A stretch of 64,000 nt of DNA from Neurospora tetraspora (lineage: Eukaryota > Ascomycota > Sordariomycetes > Sordariales > Sordariaceae), in NCBI RefSeq assembly GCF_033439725.1, contig NW_026944383.1, forward strand, positions 3,534,001-3,598,000, read 5' to 3'. The translations under genes were made by a program, and so were the position numbers. The notes beneath the pieces were generated by a model. That model saw nothing but the letters and a program-made list of their open reading frames with translations. It ran no database searches and was not told the origin of the DNA. This document shows, piece after piece, positions 10,069 to 20,107 of this stretch; the first letter of the stretch is position 1; every line of letters begins with the position of its first letter.

Positions 10069-11953
10069 ATGGCCAACGCGACGAACCTTTGTCCTCCGCC
10101 ATTTCTGGCCGAGGCGCTTTTTGACGATGGGGGGTGTAAGTCACTGGAACTGGAACCTCATCATCACGAGTGTCGCTGCTAACTAACATACGACCAGTTG
10201 TGGATGGAAGGTTATGCCAGGAGGTAGCCAAAGGGCTTAGCTGCTGCCTGCCTTGCCCCATGACCGATTGGGCCTATCCGGACGAATTCAATACCCTGGG
10301 AGAGGTGGCACAATGGGTCGCAGTTGCTGGCACCGCCTGCTGTGTTTTTCTTCTTTTGTCCTGGATCATCCTGCCCGTCGAAAAGACTTCCAGACATTAT
10401 CTAAGTCTGTGCTTGACCACGGCGGTTCTGTTTATGAATGTAAGTATTTGGCTGCTTATCCCCTGCTGCCCAGTGGGATTTCAAGGCGTTGACATACTTT
10501 ACAGCTCGGTTTCGTGATACCTCTTGCCGCTCAGCCAGATGAATGCTATGATGCGATCACGCCCAATTCGATGCAAACCAACTCACCTTGCGGAGTATCT
10601 GGCGCATTCTTGATCTTTGGAGGTTGGGGAGGAGTGATGTGGGTGTTTTTGCGCTCGCTATCATTGCATCTGCAAATCTGCTGGCAGGTTGTTGTCGGAC
10701 GTAACTTTATGTGGTTCTCCCAGGCTACCGGCTGGGGAATCCCCATTATCGGAATCATCATGGCCCTTGTTTTCAGTGGTGTTTCTTTCCGCTTTGGGTC
10801 GACCTGTCATATCAACCACGAGAACAGCTTGGCTGACCTTTGGATCCCTATGCTGATCTTTGCCGGACTCACCATCTTCATTCAGTTTGCGACGTTTGGT
10901 TATTGCATCAAGGTCTACCTCGCATCGCTTGCCGACAACAGCGCCTCCACCGAAAACTCGAACTTGCCTTCTTACACCAACAGCATCCGAACCATGACGC
11001 CCAAACAGGCATACAGACGTGTACGCCGAGTCATCCAGCTTCAATGGAGGGGAATTGCCATTGTTCTTATTATCGTTACCGACGTCGTCCTTTTCTCGGT
11101 CGTCTTTGTTTTCCAGGACAACACGGTTGAGGCCGTTAGGAGGGACCCAAGCACTGCCGTGGAATGGACTGCCTGCCTTATGATGATGGCTGGTGACAAG
11201 AACAAGTGCTTGGACAAGGCCGGTCCACTGGTGGTCGACATGCCCACTGTTGGCGCAGTTCTACTGCTTCTCTCGGTAAAGCTACCAACCACCATGTTTG
11301 TTACCAAGCGATTATAGAACATGCTAACCAGATATACAATGTGCTAGATAAACGGCTTGTGGCTTTTGCTCCTCCTCGGTCGATGGTCGATGGTGATGGG
11401 ATGGCGCGACCTCCTAATGACGGTTCCTCACCGGAACAAGCGAGAATTCGTCTCCGTCGATGCACGGATGGACGATCTCAAGAAAGACACACGTTCGTAC
11501 GAGATGCTGTCCCGGGAAAACTCCGGGAAAACGATGGACGACTCAGTAACACCCTCCGCAGTGACTCCGATTTCGCCCACGTACAACGCGTACAGCACGT
11601 ACAACATGAGGTCGCCCATCGGTGGTAGCGGCGGCGGCGGTGGCTACCGCAGCCCTTCCCTGTCCAGGAATAATGCTCCCGGAGGGGGCACAGCTTCGCC
11701 GGGACCTCGCAACCACCACGACACCGGCACCCACTCGGGCCGCCGAACCCCCGATTACTTCGGCAGCACGGCACGCTACCACGCGCCAACAAGGTCTTTC
11801 TCGAGCCCTCGCCCACCACAGTCACCGCCACCAACGGTGACATGGGACGCAAGAGATACGTACGCTAGAGCTTCTCCGCTGCCGGAGGAGAGTCCGTATG
11901 GGCAGGGACAAGGAGGGTATGGTCAACAACCTCTGGGAATGAACAGGATATGA
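10069..11953 (+). CDS. Frizzled/Smoothened-like seven-transmembrane protein (putative GPCR)
   Basis: Four exons: 10069-10135, 10198-10439, 10505-11275, 11348-11953, giving 561 aa. Introns are 62-72 nt with GTAAG donors and a CTAAC-type branch site. The protein has a short cysteine-containing N-terminus (CQEVAKGLSCCLPCP), then seven hydrophobic segments: WVAVAGTACCVFLLLSWIIL, the LCLTTAVLFMNLGFVIPLA pair joined across intron 2, GAFLIFGGWGGVMWVFLRSLS, IPIIGIIMALVFSGVSF, MLIFAGLTIFIQFATFGYC, GIAIVLIIVTDVVLFSVVFVF, and VGAVLLLLSINGLWLLLLLG joined across intron 3. A cytoplasmic tail of about 180 residues is Ser/Pro/Gly-rich (GGSGGGGG). This arrangement and the WFSQATGW and HINHENSLADLW motifs match the fungal Frizzled/Smoothened-like family; there is no complete extracellular Frizzled cysteine-rich domain. 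Ligand and G-protein coupling are unknown. Confidence 0.85.
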
Positions 11954-13803
11954 GATTAATGATGACGGGTGTATTAATGTGCAAGGTTGAGCGAAGGGAA
12001 AATGATACCATTTCTGTTCAATGAATTTTAACAAAGTAAAATGACCCTACTAATTCACTCCCACACACATGTTTACGTACCTTGTCTCTTGTATCCCCAA
12101 CTACGTGAGCTATTCATCCCATCCCTATGCACATGCAAAATGAATTTGGTCGTCATATTAGCTCTCACTGACCCAAGAAACCCTCGGAATTCGCCACGAC
12201 GCCAAAGCTGTGCAAAGGCGGCGAGGTAAGTTTTCAAAGCTTACGCCCTGCATACACGAAAGTCCGGTAATGGACCAATGGCAAGCTCAGTTCGGTCGAT
12301 GGAACTTCGTATACGGTCAATATAACTTCATCACCGTCATGCTGACAGCGGATGAAGCGGAATGATATTGCTCGACCATTTCCTCGTGTCATACCCACGT
12401 CCTCTCGTGAACCTCACCAGATGCTAGTTGAGAACGAGGCATGATACTGAGGATACAGCGATATCAATCATTGAAAGTTAGTCCCGGTAATCAATGCTCA
12501 CGTTGAGACACTCCAAGGCCCAAGATAGATCTTCCGGGTGGAGCAAGACATGCCCAACCCTCGGCGGGGAACGGAAAGAACGGAGACGGAACGGGACGTG
12601 CGGGGCCCCCGGAAGTCGTTGGGTCAGTGGATCATCGGGCGGGCCGGTCCCAGAAATGGATCCCGGTAGAGGTATGTATGGTTGGGATGTGTAAGAGCGT
12701 GATCCAGAACCCTGATTTTAGCTGACTACAGTCAGAAACCCGTACAAATCGTCGGAGTGGGAAACAGATCACGATTCTGACTGCAGTCAGTCACTGACTG
12801 CAGTCAGCAAAAAAAAAAGTTCTGGATCACGGACAACGTCACCACCCCGGCGGTCTCTTTCGATGATGTGCTTGGCAAACGGAAAGCCCGAAGTCCGAAG
12901 ATGCCGTTGAGTGATGCATTCGGAAGAGATTCCGCTTAGTCAGATATACACGCCAACCTCGCTCTTTCTCACCGTACGCATGATGGTTCCCAACCTGGAA
13001 GTTGGTGACAAGAGTCACCACCCCTTCAGTTGCCTCCGGGTGAAGAGGAGTTCCATGGCTTCCATGCCACAAACTACCTGTAGGTAACTGATCCCACTCA
13101 GCAACTTCGAGAAATGGAACGGAGGGCATGAGTAGAGTAAGGAGCTCCTGATAATGTCCGGTCACAGTTGCCCTAAACCGGGATTGCCTTGCTTCTCTTG
13201 AACCTTTATTCAGAATCCGTGGGTTTGGGTCGCTGTGACGCAGAGTGAATCCGTTCGGCTCTTCGCTCAGCTTTCCGTTGTGTCCGGATTTAGTGTATTA
13301 ATGCCGCTTTAATGCCGTTCGTTTCGTTTGGCCAATCAAGTCTGTTGATATTCAGTAGGCAGCATTCATAAACAAGTTTTCCATACCTTGCCTTGTCAGC
13401 ATCTTCGTGTCAGCATCGCCCATGATCGGACACTTTTGTCAGAGAGGAACCGTCATGAAAACTGTCCTTCGCTATATCAGTTGGATAGAGGATATCCATA
13501 AATATCGGCTTTCTTCGTTTGGTTTATGTATAGGGGGCAAACATGGCCACGGACCTGACTTTTGACGGCTCACATCTGCAGCAGAGATAGCAAACTAGTC
13601 AGACGATGCCGAAAGAACCCGAACCCGAACCCCGAAATAATGGCACTGGTATTGGTACCGGTGGCTGGCACAGCGGTCGCCGCCTCGTGCTTCCACTATC
13701 CAACCACACCTCATCCACCACCTGTACCGCTTTCACCACTCCCGTTTCTTGCGCCCGCCGACGCCTACTTACATCACTTCCGTCAAAGACTAAAGCCGTT
13801 CGC
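11954..13803. other. Intergenic space with a small inverted-repeat element and the GH5 leader
   Basis: Contains the 3' region of the 7TM gene, a palindrome-rich element at 12698-12831 (listed separately) and the promoter and leader of the GH5 gene. An in-frame ATG at 13606 would add 66 low-complexity residues to the GH5 protein; see that entry. No other gene is visible. Confidence 0.5.
12698..12831. mobile_element. 134-bp MITE-like inverted-repeat element
   Basis: CGTGATCCAGAAC at 12698-12710 is repeated as its exact reverse complement at 12819-12831. Internally, GCTGACTACAGTCAG (left) and two palindromic GACTGCAGTC units (right) can pair, with an A10 run next to the right end. No coding capacity. 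A clean target-site duplication is not evident, so the outer limits may be slightly off. Probably a miniature element or a solo foldback remnant. Confidence 0.65.
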
Positions 13804-15042
13804 ATGATTATCTTGATTTCAATTCTGCTGCTGGGCTCCTTCCTCCACTACTTGTGGAAAGCCGAAGCAGCCTTAAGCAAGCCCTGGACACCAGACAACA
13901 GCTCCATCGACTTTAGCCAACGACCACTCTCCCCACCAGCCAACGAGACCTTCCTGTCCTCGCCCGGATACAAGCTCCCTTTGCGGACCAAGGGGCGGGA
14001 CATCGTCGACCAGAATGGCGAGCGCTTCAAGCTCTCGTCAATCAACTGGTACGGCGCCAGCGACGAGCTCTTCATTCCCGGTGGGCTAGACGTGCAGCAC
14101 CGCGACGTCATTGCCAGCATGATCCGCTCGCTTGGCTTCAACAGCGTGCGCATGCCGTACAGCGACGAGATGGTCATGTTCAACCCGGAAGTCCCGGCGC
14201 ATCTCTTGGCAGCGAACCGGGACCTGGTGGGGAAGCGCGCCCTGGACGTGTTTGAGGCGACGGTAACCGCCTTGACGGACGCCGGGCTGGCTGTCATCGT
14301 CAACAACCACATCACCACGGCGACGTGGTGCTGCGGCGCTGACCCGTGCGATGCCGGCTGGGCAAACGATTACCTTCCTGGCGGGCTGTGCCGGGTACGG
14401 CAGACGGAGGCGCAGTGGGTCGAGCACTGGGAGACGGTGATGGTCCGCTTTGTCGACAATCCGCTGGTTATAGGGGCTGACCTGCGTAACGAGGTGCGCG
14501 GGCTCTGGGGCACCATGCCGTGGGAGAAATGGGCCGCTGCGGCAGAGCGGGCAGGCAACGCCTTGCTCAGGATGAACCCGGACTGGCTGATTGTCGTGGG
14601 CGGGACCGAGTCCGGGAACGACCTGACGGGCGTGAGACGTCGGCCGGTCGAGCTCGACGTGGAGAATAAAGTGGTATATTCGGCGCACGTCTACTCGTGG
14701 AGCGGTTGGGGGAGCATGGGAGGGCGGTATTCGAAGCGCACATACTCTTCCTTCGTGAAGGCCATGCGTAAGAACTGGGGATATCTGGTGGAAGAGAAGC
14801 TGGCGCCTGTTTGGATTGGAGAGTTTGGGGCGCCCGACCGTCCTGGCATCGGTGATGCGAACTATTGGCAGAATCTCCTGCGGTACCTTAAGGAGATCGA
14901 TGCCGACTTTGGATATTGGGCCATTAACCCGCGCAAGCCGAAGGACAACGAGAGGGAATCATACTCGCTCGTTGAAGATGACTGGGTTACGCCGGTGCTG
15001 GATTACCGCATGAAGGACATGACGGAGCTTATGAGACAGTGA
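13804..15042 (+). CDS. Glycoside hydrolase family 5 protein, membrane-anchored or secreted
   Basis: Single exon. From the ATG at 13804 it encodes 412 aa beginning with a hydrophobic segment MIILISILLLGSFLHYLW, a signal anchor or signal peptide, which is why this start is preferred; the in-frame ATG at 13606 gives 478 aa with a Pro/Glu- and Thr-rich extension. The rest is a GH5 (clan A, TIM-barrel) domain: ..FKLSSINWYGASDE.. and LGFNSVRMPYSDEM early strands, NNHITTATWCC, the DLRNEVRG motif with the proposed acid/base Glu (about residue 230), a VYSAHVYSW strand and IGEFGAP with the nucleophile Glu (about residue 340). GH5 enzymes hydrolyse beta-1,4 or related glucan/mannan links; the substrate here cannot be told from sequence. 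No cellulose-binding module is present. Confidence 0.88.
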   Translation: MIILISILLLGSFLHYLWKAEAALSKPWTPDNSSIDFSQRPLSPPANETFLSSPGYKLPLRTKGRDIVDQNGERFKLSSINWYGASDELFIPGGLDVQHRDVIASMIRSLGFNSVRMPYSDEMVMFNPEVPAHLLAANRDLVGKRALDVFEATVTALTDAGLAVIVNNHITTATWCCGADPCDAGWANDYLPGGLCRVRQTEAQWVEHWETVMVRFVDNPLVIGADLRNEVRGLWGTMPWEKWAAAAERAGNALLRMNPDWLIVVGGTESGNDLTGVRRRPVELDVENKVVYSAHVYSWSGWGSMGGRYSKRTYSSFVKAMRKNWGYLVEEKLAPVWIGEFGAPDRPGIGDANYWQNLLRYLKEIDADFGYWAINPRKPKDNERESYSLVEDDWVTPVLDYRMKDMTELMRQ

Positions 15043-15071
15043 TGCCGATGTCGATGTCGATGTCGATGTCG
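15041..15071. repeat. GATGTC hexanucleotide microsatellite
   Basis: Five or so tandem GATG(T/C)C units start at the stop codon of the GH5 gene (GTGATGCCGATGTCGATG...), in its 3' untranslated region. Confidence 0.8.
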
Positions 15072-16057
15072 GGTTTGCCCGGATAGATGACGACGGGTTG
15101 TCGATACCTTATGCTTTGGGAGTGTTTATCATGGCGTTAGGTGGAAAGGATAGAAAGTGCAGCGTAGCCCGATGGGAAAAGCGAACATATCTGCAGTTGC
15201 TCTCTGGTCATATGTGCTGTATTCATGTTTGTTGCCTCGTGCCGAAGACTGCTATTAATTTTGTCTGGCTGTCCCAAACACGCCGGAGATCAGGTCCCGA
15301 GTTGTACGTGCCCGGCCCGTGAAAAGTTGAAGTGCACACTCCGGCGTAGACGGGAGCTCGGAAAGTACCAGGGAGTTTCGCGGCCACCACAGGGCAAGTA
15401 CCCCGCTTCGCCCACCTAGGTCTCCGGCAAACCAAGGCAGGAGCTACCTGGCCTGTTAACATACGGCTCGCCTGATCAATCCAAGCTCCACTATACCTAG
15501 CGCCTGTAGTAGCTTCCCGCTGTTAGCACTCTTGGTACTCTGGTCCCCTGCATCTCACCAAATCACGCTTTCACCTTCCCACACTGCGCACGACATCTTC
15601 ACCCGCACCGGTGACGACAATCAGCATCCGGTAGCTCAGGCCCATTTTGCTTTCAAATTGTGATTCCAGCTTCGGACATTCAGCTTGCACCAACTTGCAC
15701 AAACGAAACTCTCACTGCAAGCATCTTGCCTAGTAGACTTCCCCCCCCCCCCTCCTGCATCAACACTCAACGGCTCGCAATTACCTTCGAGTGTGCTGCA
15801 CTATCTATCGCCTGAGTGCTTTTATTTTCCCTTATGGGCCACGCGAGGTCCACCTCAGTCCGTGTCGACTTCAACAACTGAGGCTTCTCCAACGTGGCTG
15901 CCATGTTCGAATATCATCGTCCTCTCACATCATACTTTTCATCGTCAGCACGGCCATTTTCTACCTCTCCCATCATTCTCTTCGTCATCATCAACGCGAA
16001 CTGGTGATGCTTAATGAATCCGTCACATATCAGAAGCATCAACTTTAACATTAGCCC
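15072..16057. other. Intergenic region and CRT10 leader
   Basis: No gene seen. Contains a run of 12 C at 15741-15752 and a pyrimidine-rich stretch towards 15990, likely promoter and 5' leader of the CRT10 gene. Confidence 0.5.
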
Positions 16058-18828
16058 ATGATGGAGCCGTATACGCATATCGACACTCCACGGCCATATC
16101 TCAGCTCGGACGGTGGCGAAGACGGTAACGAGGGGGATGGCGCCTTTCGTTCCTCCATAGACTTCCTCAGTGTTGACCGCATCTGCCATGTCCAGACCGC
16201 AGAAAGCAGGGTAAGTTGTGAACAACCCTCCTGGGATTCTTGCGTAACGGCACGGGCACCGGGACTTTCTTCAAGCTTTTGCCATCTGTGTGCTAATATC
16301 AGACATTGGACAGTTCGGCGCAGACGTCGGCCCAGACATCAGAAGTTTTGTTTACGAGCCGTGGCATAGTTTCGATATAGATGACGACGTCTTGTCATCA
16401 ACTGACGACAACACGGAGGATGAATTATCTGATGAGATGGATAGTATCGAACTCAATGAACAGGACTTGGGTTTGGGGGTGACTCCTGATTGGACTCCTG
16501 ATATCGTGGCGCCATGGGCCCAGTTGGCGACAACTATGTCTCCCACGCCGCCACCACAAATACCGATAGGGTTGCAGGCGCCGGGGGTACCTGATGATCT
16601 TTTGGCCCAGCTACAATTGCTGCAACAGCAGAGCCAGCAACAGCAACAGCAGTTCCAGCAGCTTCAGCAACAGTTCCAGCAGATCCAGCAACAGGGACAG
16701 CAACTGCTCCAACAACAGCAGCTCCAGCAACAGGAGGAAGGGGGGCGAGAGCAGGGGCAGCAGAGGTTTCCACGAGCTCAGAGGTTGCGGTTGAATCTGA
16801 CTGCTCTGTCACAGAAATACAACGTGCGTATATCGGCCACTTGGTGATAGTTGGAATGCGCCCGCTAACAGGAGACGCAGCTTTATTTCGCATCTTATCA
16901 AAACAAGATACACGTCTTCATCCCCCGGAAGGTCCCGAACATTCTTCCTCGGCCCTGTTTGGTGCTTAAACCCAAGAAACTGAAGACTGAATGGCCCGTC
17001 AGACCGGCCATCGACCAGTCGTTCGGCCACCAGATCAACCACCTTATGATCGGAAATTTGGGCCACCTGGAAGTTCTCTTTTTTGCCTTTGATGATGGCG
17101 ATGTCGGAGCCTACTACACGCACACAATTGCCCACTACATCCTATCAACGAGTCGACAAAGGGAAGCTAAAGGCAGACCTCCTCCCCGCTCATTGGTACC
17201 TAAAGAGTTTTTTCATGAAAATGTGGGCGAATCTGCCTGGGGGCTTGCGATCCATCAAGAATCACGCCTACTTGCTGTAAGCTCCAACAAGGCAGAAGTC
17301 ACGGTTTTTGCTTTTGCGCTCCGCCAGAATCGACCTCATAATTTGAAAGATGATCCTACACCCTATTTAGATCCGTCTCCCCAGATCTGGCCCGGCCAGA
17401 CAGCTCTTGGCCTGGAGAGAGACTTCCGGACTCGAACTAGGACGTGGAAGATTATCTTACCTCTTGATGCTCGTGGAAGCAACATTCCGAACATATCCTT
17501 CTGTGATGACGAGCAAGGTTGTGCGGAGTACGTGGTCGCTCAAGACATAAGGCTGAGGACATGGTTCCTTGACATATGGCGATTAGGATATCCTGCAGTT
17601 GATATCATGCATGAGACGTCCAAGATGAACTATGTTACGCCATCAAAGTGAGTGTGCAACGATGCTCCCATGTACCCATGTTCTTGTCCTTCTCGGCTGA
17701 GTTGTTTTGACTGACTTCAAGGATCCCAGTATCGGTTGGGGTGTCATGGTTTTGCCTGATAGCTGCTTCAAGCAAACAGCGTCTTTGCACGAGTGCCTAG
17801 GTCTTCCGCCTGAGGAGCTGTCAGGTGGGACATTGCGCAGTGCGCAATTTTGGCTGGACACAACCCACAGCCTTTCCCATGTGAGGGATCTGGCAAATCC
17901 TCTCTCATATTCCATTCCCGCGCCCCATAGTCCTTCATTCCTCGACCCGAGACGAATCGCTGGATTCCCTATTGAGGAAGATTTGGATGAAGAAAGCGGG
18001 GCGGACGAAGAGACGGAGATTTCAGATGCGGCTAGGCCATGGACCAACGTTAATTTTGGGCCTACCGACCGGCGGTCTATGATCTTGAACGCTGAACTTC
18101 CCCGGCCTCGTCAGGCTCCCCCGGCGTACCTGGATGATACCCACGATGGCATCCATCTGGCTCAGTTCATCGTTCCGAGATTTGCGCATGTTCCAGATGC
18201 ATCAAGCCTTAGACGCGAACGATATTCGCGCTGGCCTACCCCTGCGGTACCGTTCAGCTACTGCGATTTCTTTTCGCGCTATGCGACGAAGAATATGTCC
18301 ATACTTCTTACCTCTTCGACAGATGTCTGCTTGCTACACATGGATCCCCAGGGTACGCCTGTGCTTTGTAGGCAAGTTCTCCCGCATTACAACCACCTTA
18401 ACCGGCATCAGTCACCATATGACCTTCACCGAGACTACTCGCAGCGAATCGGTATGCTTCTCCACGTACCAGAGCTCAACCTCGTGGTCCTCGGATCACT
18501 CTGCGGCCGCGTTGCCTTATTACGTCTAACGAAGACGGCAAAGCTTTTTTACGGTGCCCCAGTACGTCGCGGATTCCGCGTGGAGATGGTTTTGCCGCGC
18601 CGGTCAGAAGAGGACAAACGAATGCGTCCGTGGTGTACTCTCCATGGCATTGCCATTTCCCCTATGCCTGACCCAAGAACAGACTGTATCTCGTTGCACG
18701 GAGAGGGCGACGAAAGCCAAGAACCGGCGTTGAAGAAATGGAGGCTGGTACTACATTATCTGGACCATACGATTTTAACATATATCATTATGAAATCAAA
18801 GGACGACGAAGACCTACTCGTTGTTTGA
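16058..18828 (+). CDS. CRT10: CRT10-like protein (WD40-like regulator of ribonucleotide reductase genes)
   Basis: Four exons: 16058-16210, 16314-16823, 16881-17647, 17730-18828; 842 aa. Phases close only with the acceptor at 17728-17729 (GATCCCAG), not the AG 8 nt earlier. Matching features of the fungal CRT10 family are KYN/LYFASYQNKIHVFIPRKVPN across intron 2, INHLMIGNLGHLEVLFFAFDDGDVGAYYT, ESAWGLAIHQESRLLAVSSNKAEVTVF and the C-terminal LNLVVLGSLCGRVALLRL, which look like beta-propeller blades. In yeast Crt10 influences transcription of RNR genes and hydroxyurea sensitivity. An unusual glutamine-rich tract occupies about residues 154-192, between an acidic region and the first propeller blade. 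An acidic patch (EEDLDEESGADEETE) lies in exon 4. Confidence 0.85.
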
Positions 18829-19296
18829 ACAGAAGCGGGTGTAGAAGCCTTTTAAACCGAAAATAGGAGCGGTTGAGTATTACAAAGCGTCCATAAAGTT
18901 GAAGCCTGGGTGCGGGGGTTGGACATGCTTATGTCACAAAGCGACAATATATACTACCTATAGTCTATACAGACATTGAAATTGTGAGCCTCTATTTCGC
19001 AACTTCGCTTACTCTCTGGAAACAACGTATAAGTCCGCCTGTATATCCATATCCTCCCCAAATCATGTATCATCTCTGGGGAAAGCGCCCTTTACCGGCT
19101 ACACCAACCTGTTTTGAGGCTCATGTGAGGCTCTTCAAGTTGGCACAACTACCACCTTACAAACGTGGAAGCCAGTGTCCAACGGCACTATGAAGATGGC
19201 TGGCAATCCGGCGATTCGGCACTTTGCAGGACCGTGATCGTCCAGGCCCGGTGCGGGGTCGGCCGGTCCGTGTAATACGATTGGCTCGCGACCGTA

Positions 19297-19607
19297 GGTA
19301 CTTCCACACTCAAGCACCTTGACAGTTGCCAAGACTTCCCGAGAATTGAGCTGACCACAACTTTTTGACTAACGGACCATCGAAACGAAAGACGAAAATC
19401 AAAAAAACTCAATTATATCATCAGAAAGAGTACTCTCTTGATAGTCTCAAGCACGCTGATGTTGAATCTACAATCATTTTTCTTTCATCTCCTCATTTGA
19501 TGGAGATATGGGCAAATGAAGTCTTGTTCTTTTCGTTTCGATGGTCCGTTTGCCAAAAAGTTGTGGTCAGCTCATGAAACTGTCAAGGTGCTTGAGTGTG
19601 GGAACTG
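19297..19607. mobile_element. Foldback/MITE-like element with about 70-87-bp inverted arms
   Basis: Left arm 19304-19390 and right arm 19531-19602 are inverted copies: both read CCACACTCAAGCACCTTGAC, TGAGCTGACCACAACTTTTTG and ACGGACCATCGAAACGAAA in the inward direction. The left arm carries an extra stretch of about 15 nt. The spacer is 140 nt and non-coding. TA dinucleotides at 19295-19296 and 19608-19609 could be the target duplication (right end CAGTTCCC next to TA, left end GGTACTTCC), so the outer limits are proposed, not certain. Confidence 0.65.
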
Positions 19608-19926
19608 TAGTTAGCACTTGGCAACCGTCTGCCGGCAAGCTCAACCTTAATTCTACCTCTGCAGCTCTATCAGCACGAATTTGTCCCCTTTCGTCCCATT
19701 TCACTCTAACAGATCCTCCACCGCCATCCCAATTGCCGTTTTATTGCCTATCATCGGTCCTCACCACCTTCCATTTGTTTACTGCGATCCTCTAGCGCAC
19801 CGCTAAGCGACCAGCTGGGAGTAACATGGTCACGGTGCGACTATATGCCGTCCCCTCATGGTCGGGTACTACGTAGCCGGTCAACCTCCTGTACACGTCA
19901 CCGCCGTTCATTCTCCGGGCATCTTT

Positions 19927-20014
19927 TCCGTCAAACAAGCCGGGATCTTGTTCCCAGCCGTGCCATTTAATCCGTCAAACAAGCCGGGATGTTGTTTCCA
20001 GCAGTGCCATTTAA
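19927..20014 (+). repeat. 44-bp tandem duplication, two copies
   Basis: Copy 1 (19927-19970) and copy 2 (19971-20014) each run from TCCGTCAAACAAGCCGGGAT to GTGCCATTTAA and differ at about three positions. They lie about 100 bp upstream of the acid phosphatase ATG, in its leader or proximal promoter. Confidence 0.9.
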
Positions 20015-20107
20015 ATGCTGACCCTCCTTCGCCGCGCAAGTCCAGGTTCGACACTCCTCGGTCGTCCGCCATTCGAACCACCCAGGGGCGCATAGACAAC
20101 CGTCAAG

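Larger units (their letters stand above)
18829..20107. other. Intergenic region with a foldback element and a tandem duplication
   Basis: Holds the 3' end of CRT10, an inverted-repeat element around 19297-19607 and a 44-bp tandem duplication at 19927-20014 in the leader of the acid phosphatase gene, each listed separately. No gene seen. Confidence 0.5.

Noticed and set aside
14086-14688. 200-codon open frame on the minus strand inside the GH5 gene
   Set aside because: Opposite strand of G/C-rich coding sequence that carries the GH5 catalytic motifs.
20060-20100. GGTTCGAAT-like T-loop on the minus strand suggesting a tRNA
   Set aside because: Flanking T-stem and acceptor stem do not pair and no D or anticodon arm fits; it lies in the phosphatase leader.
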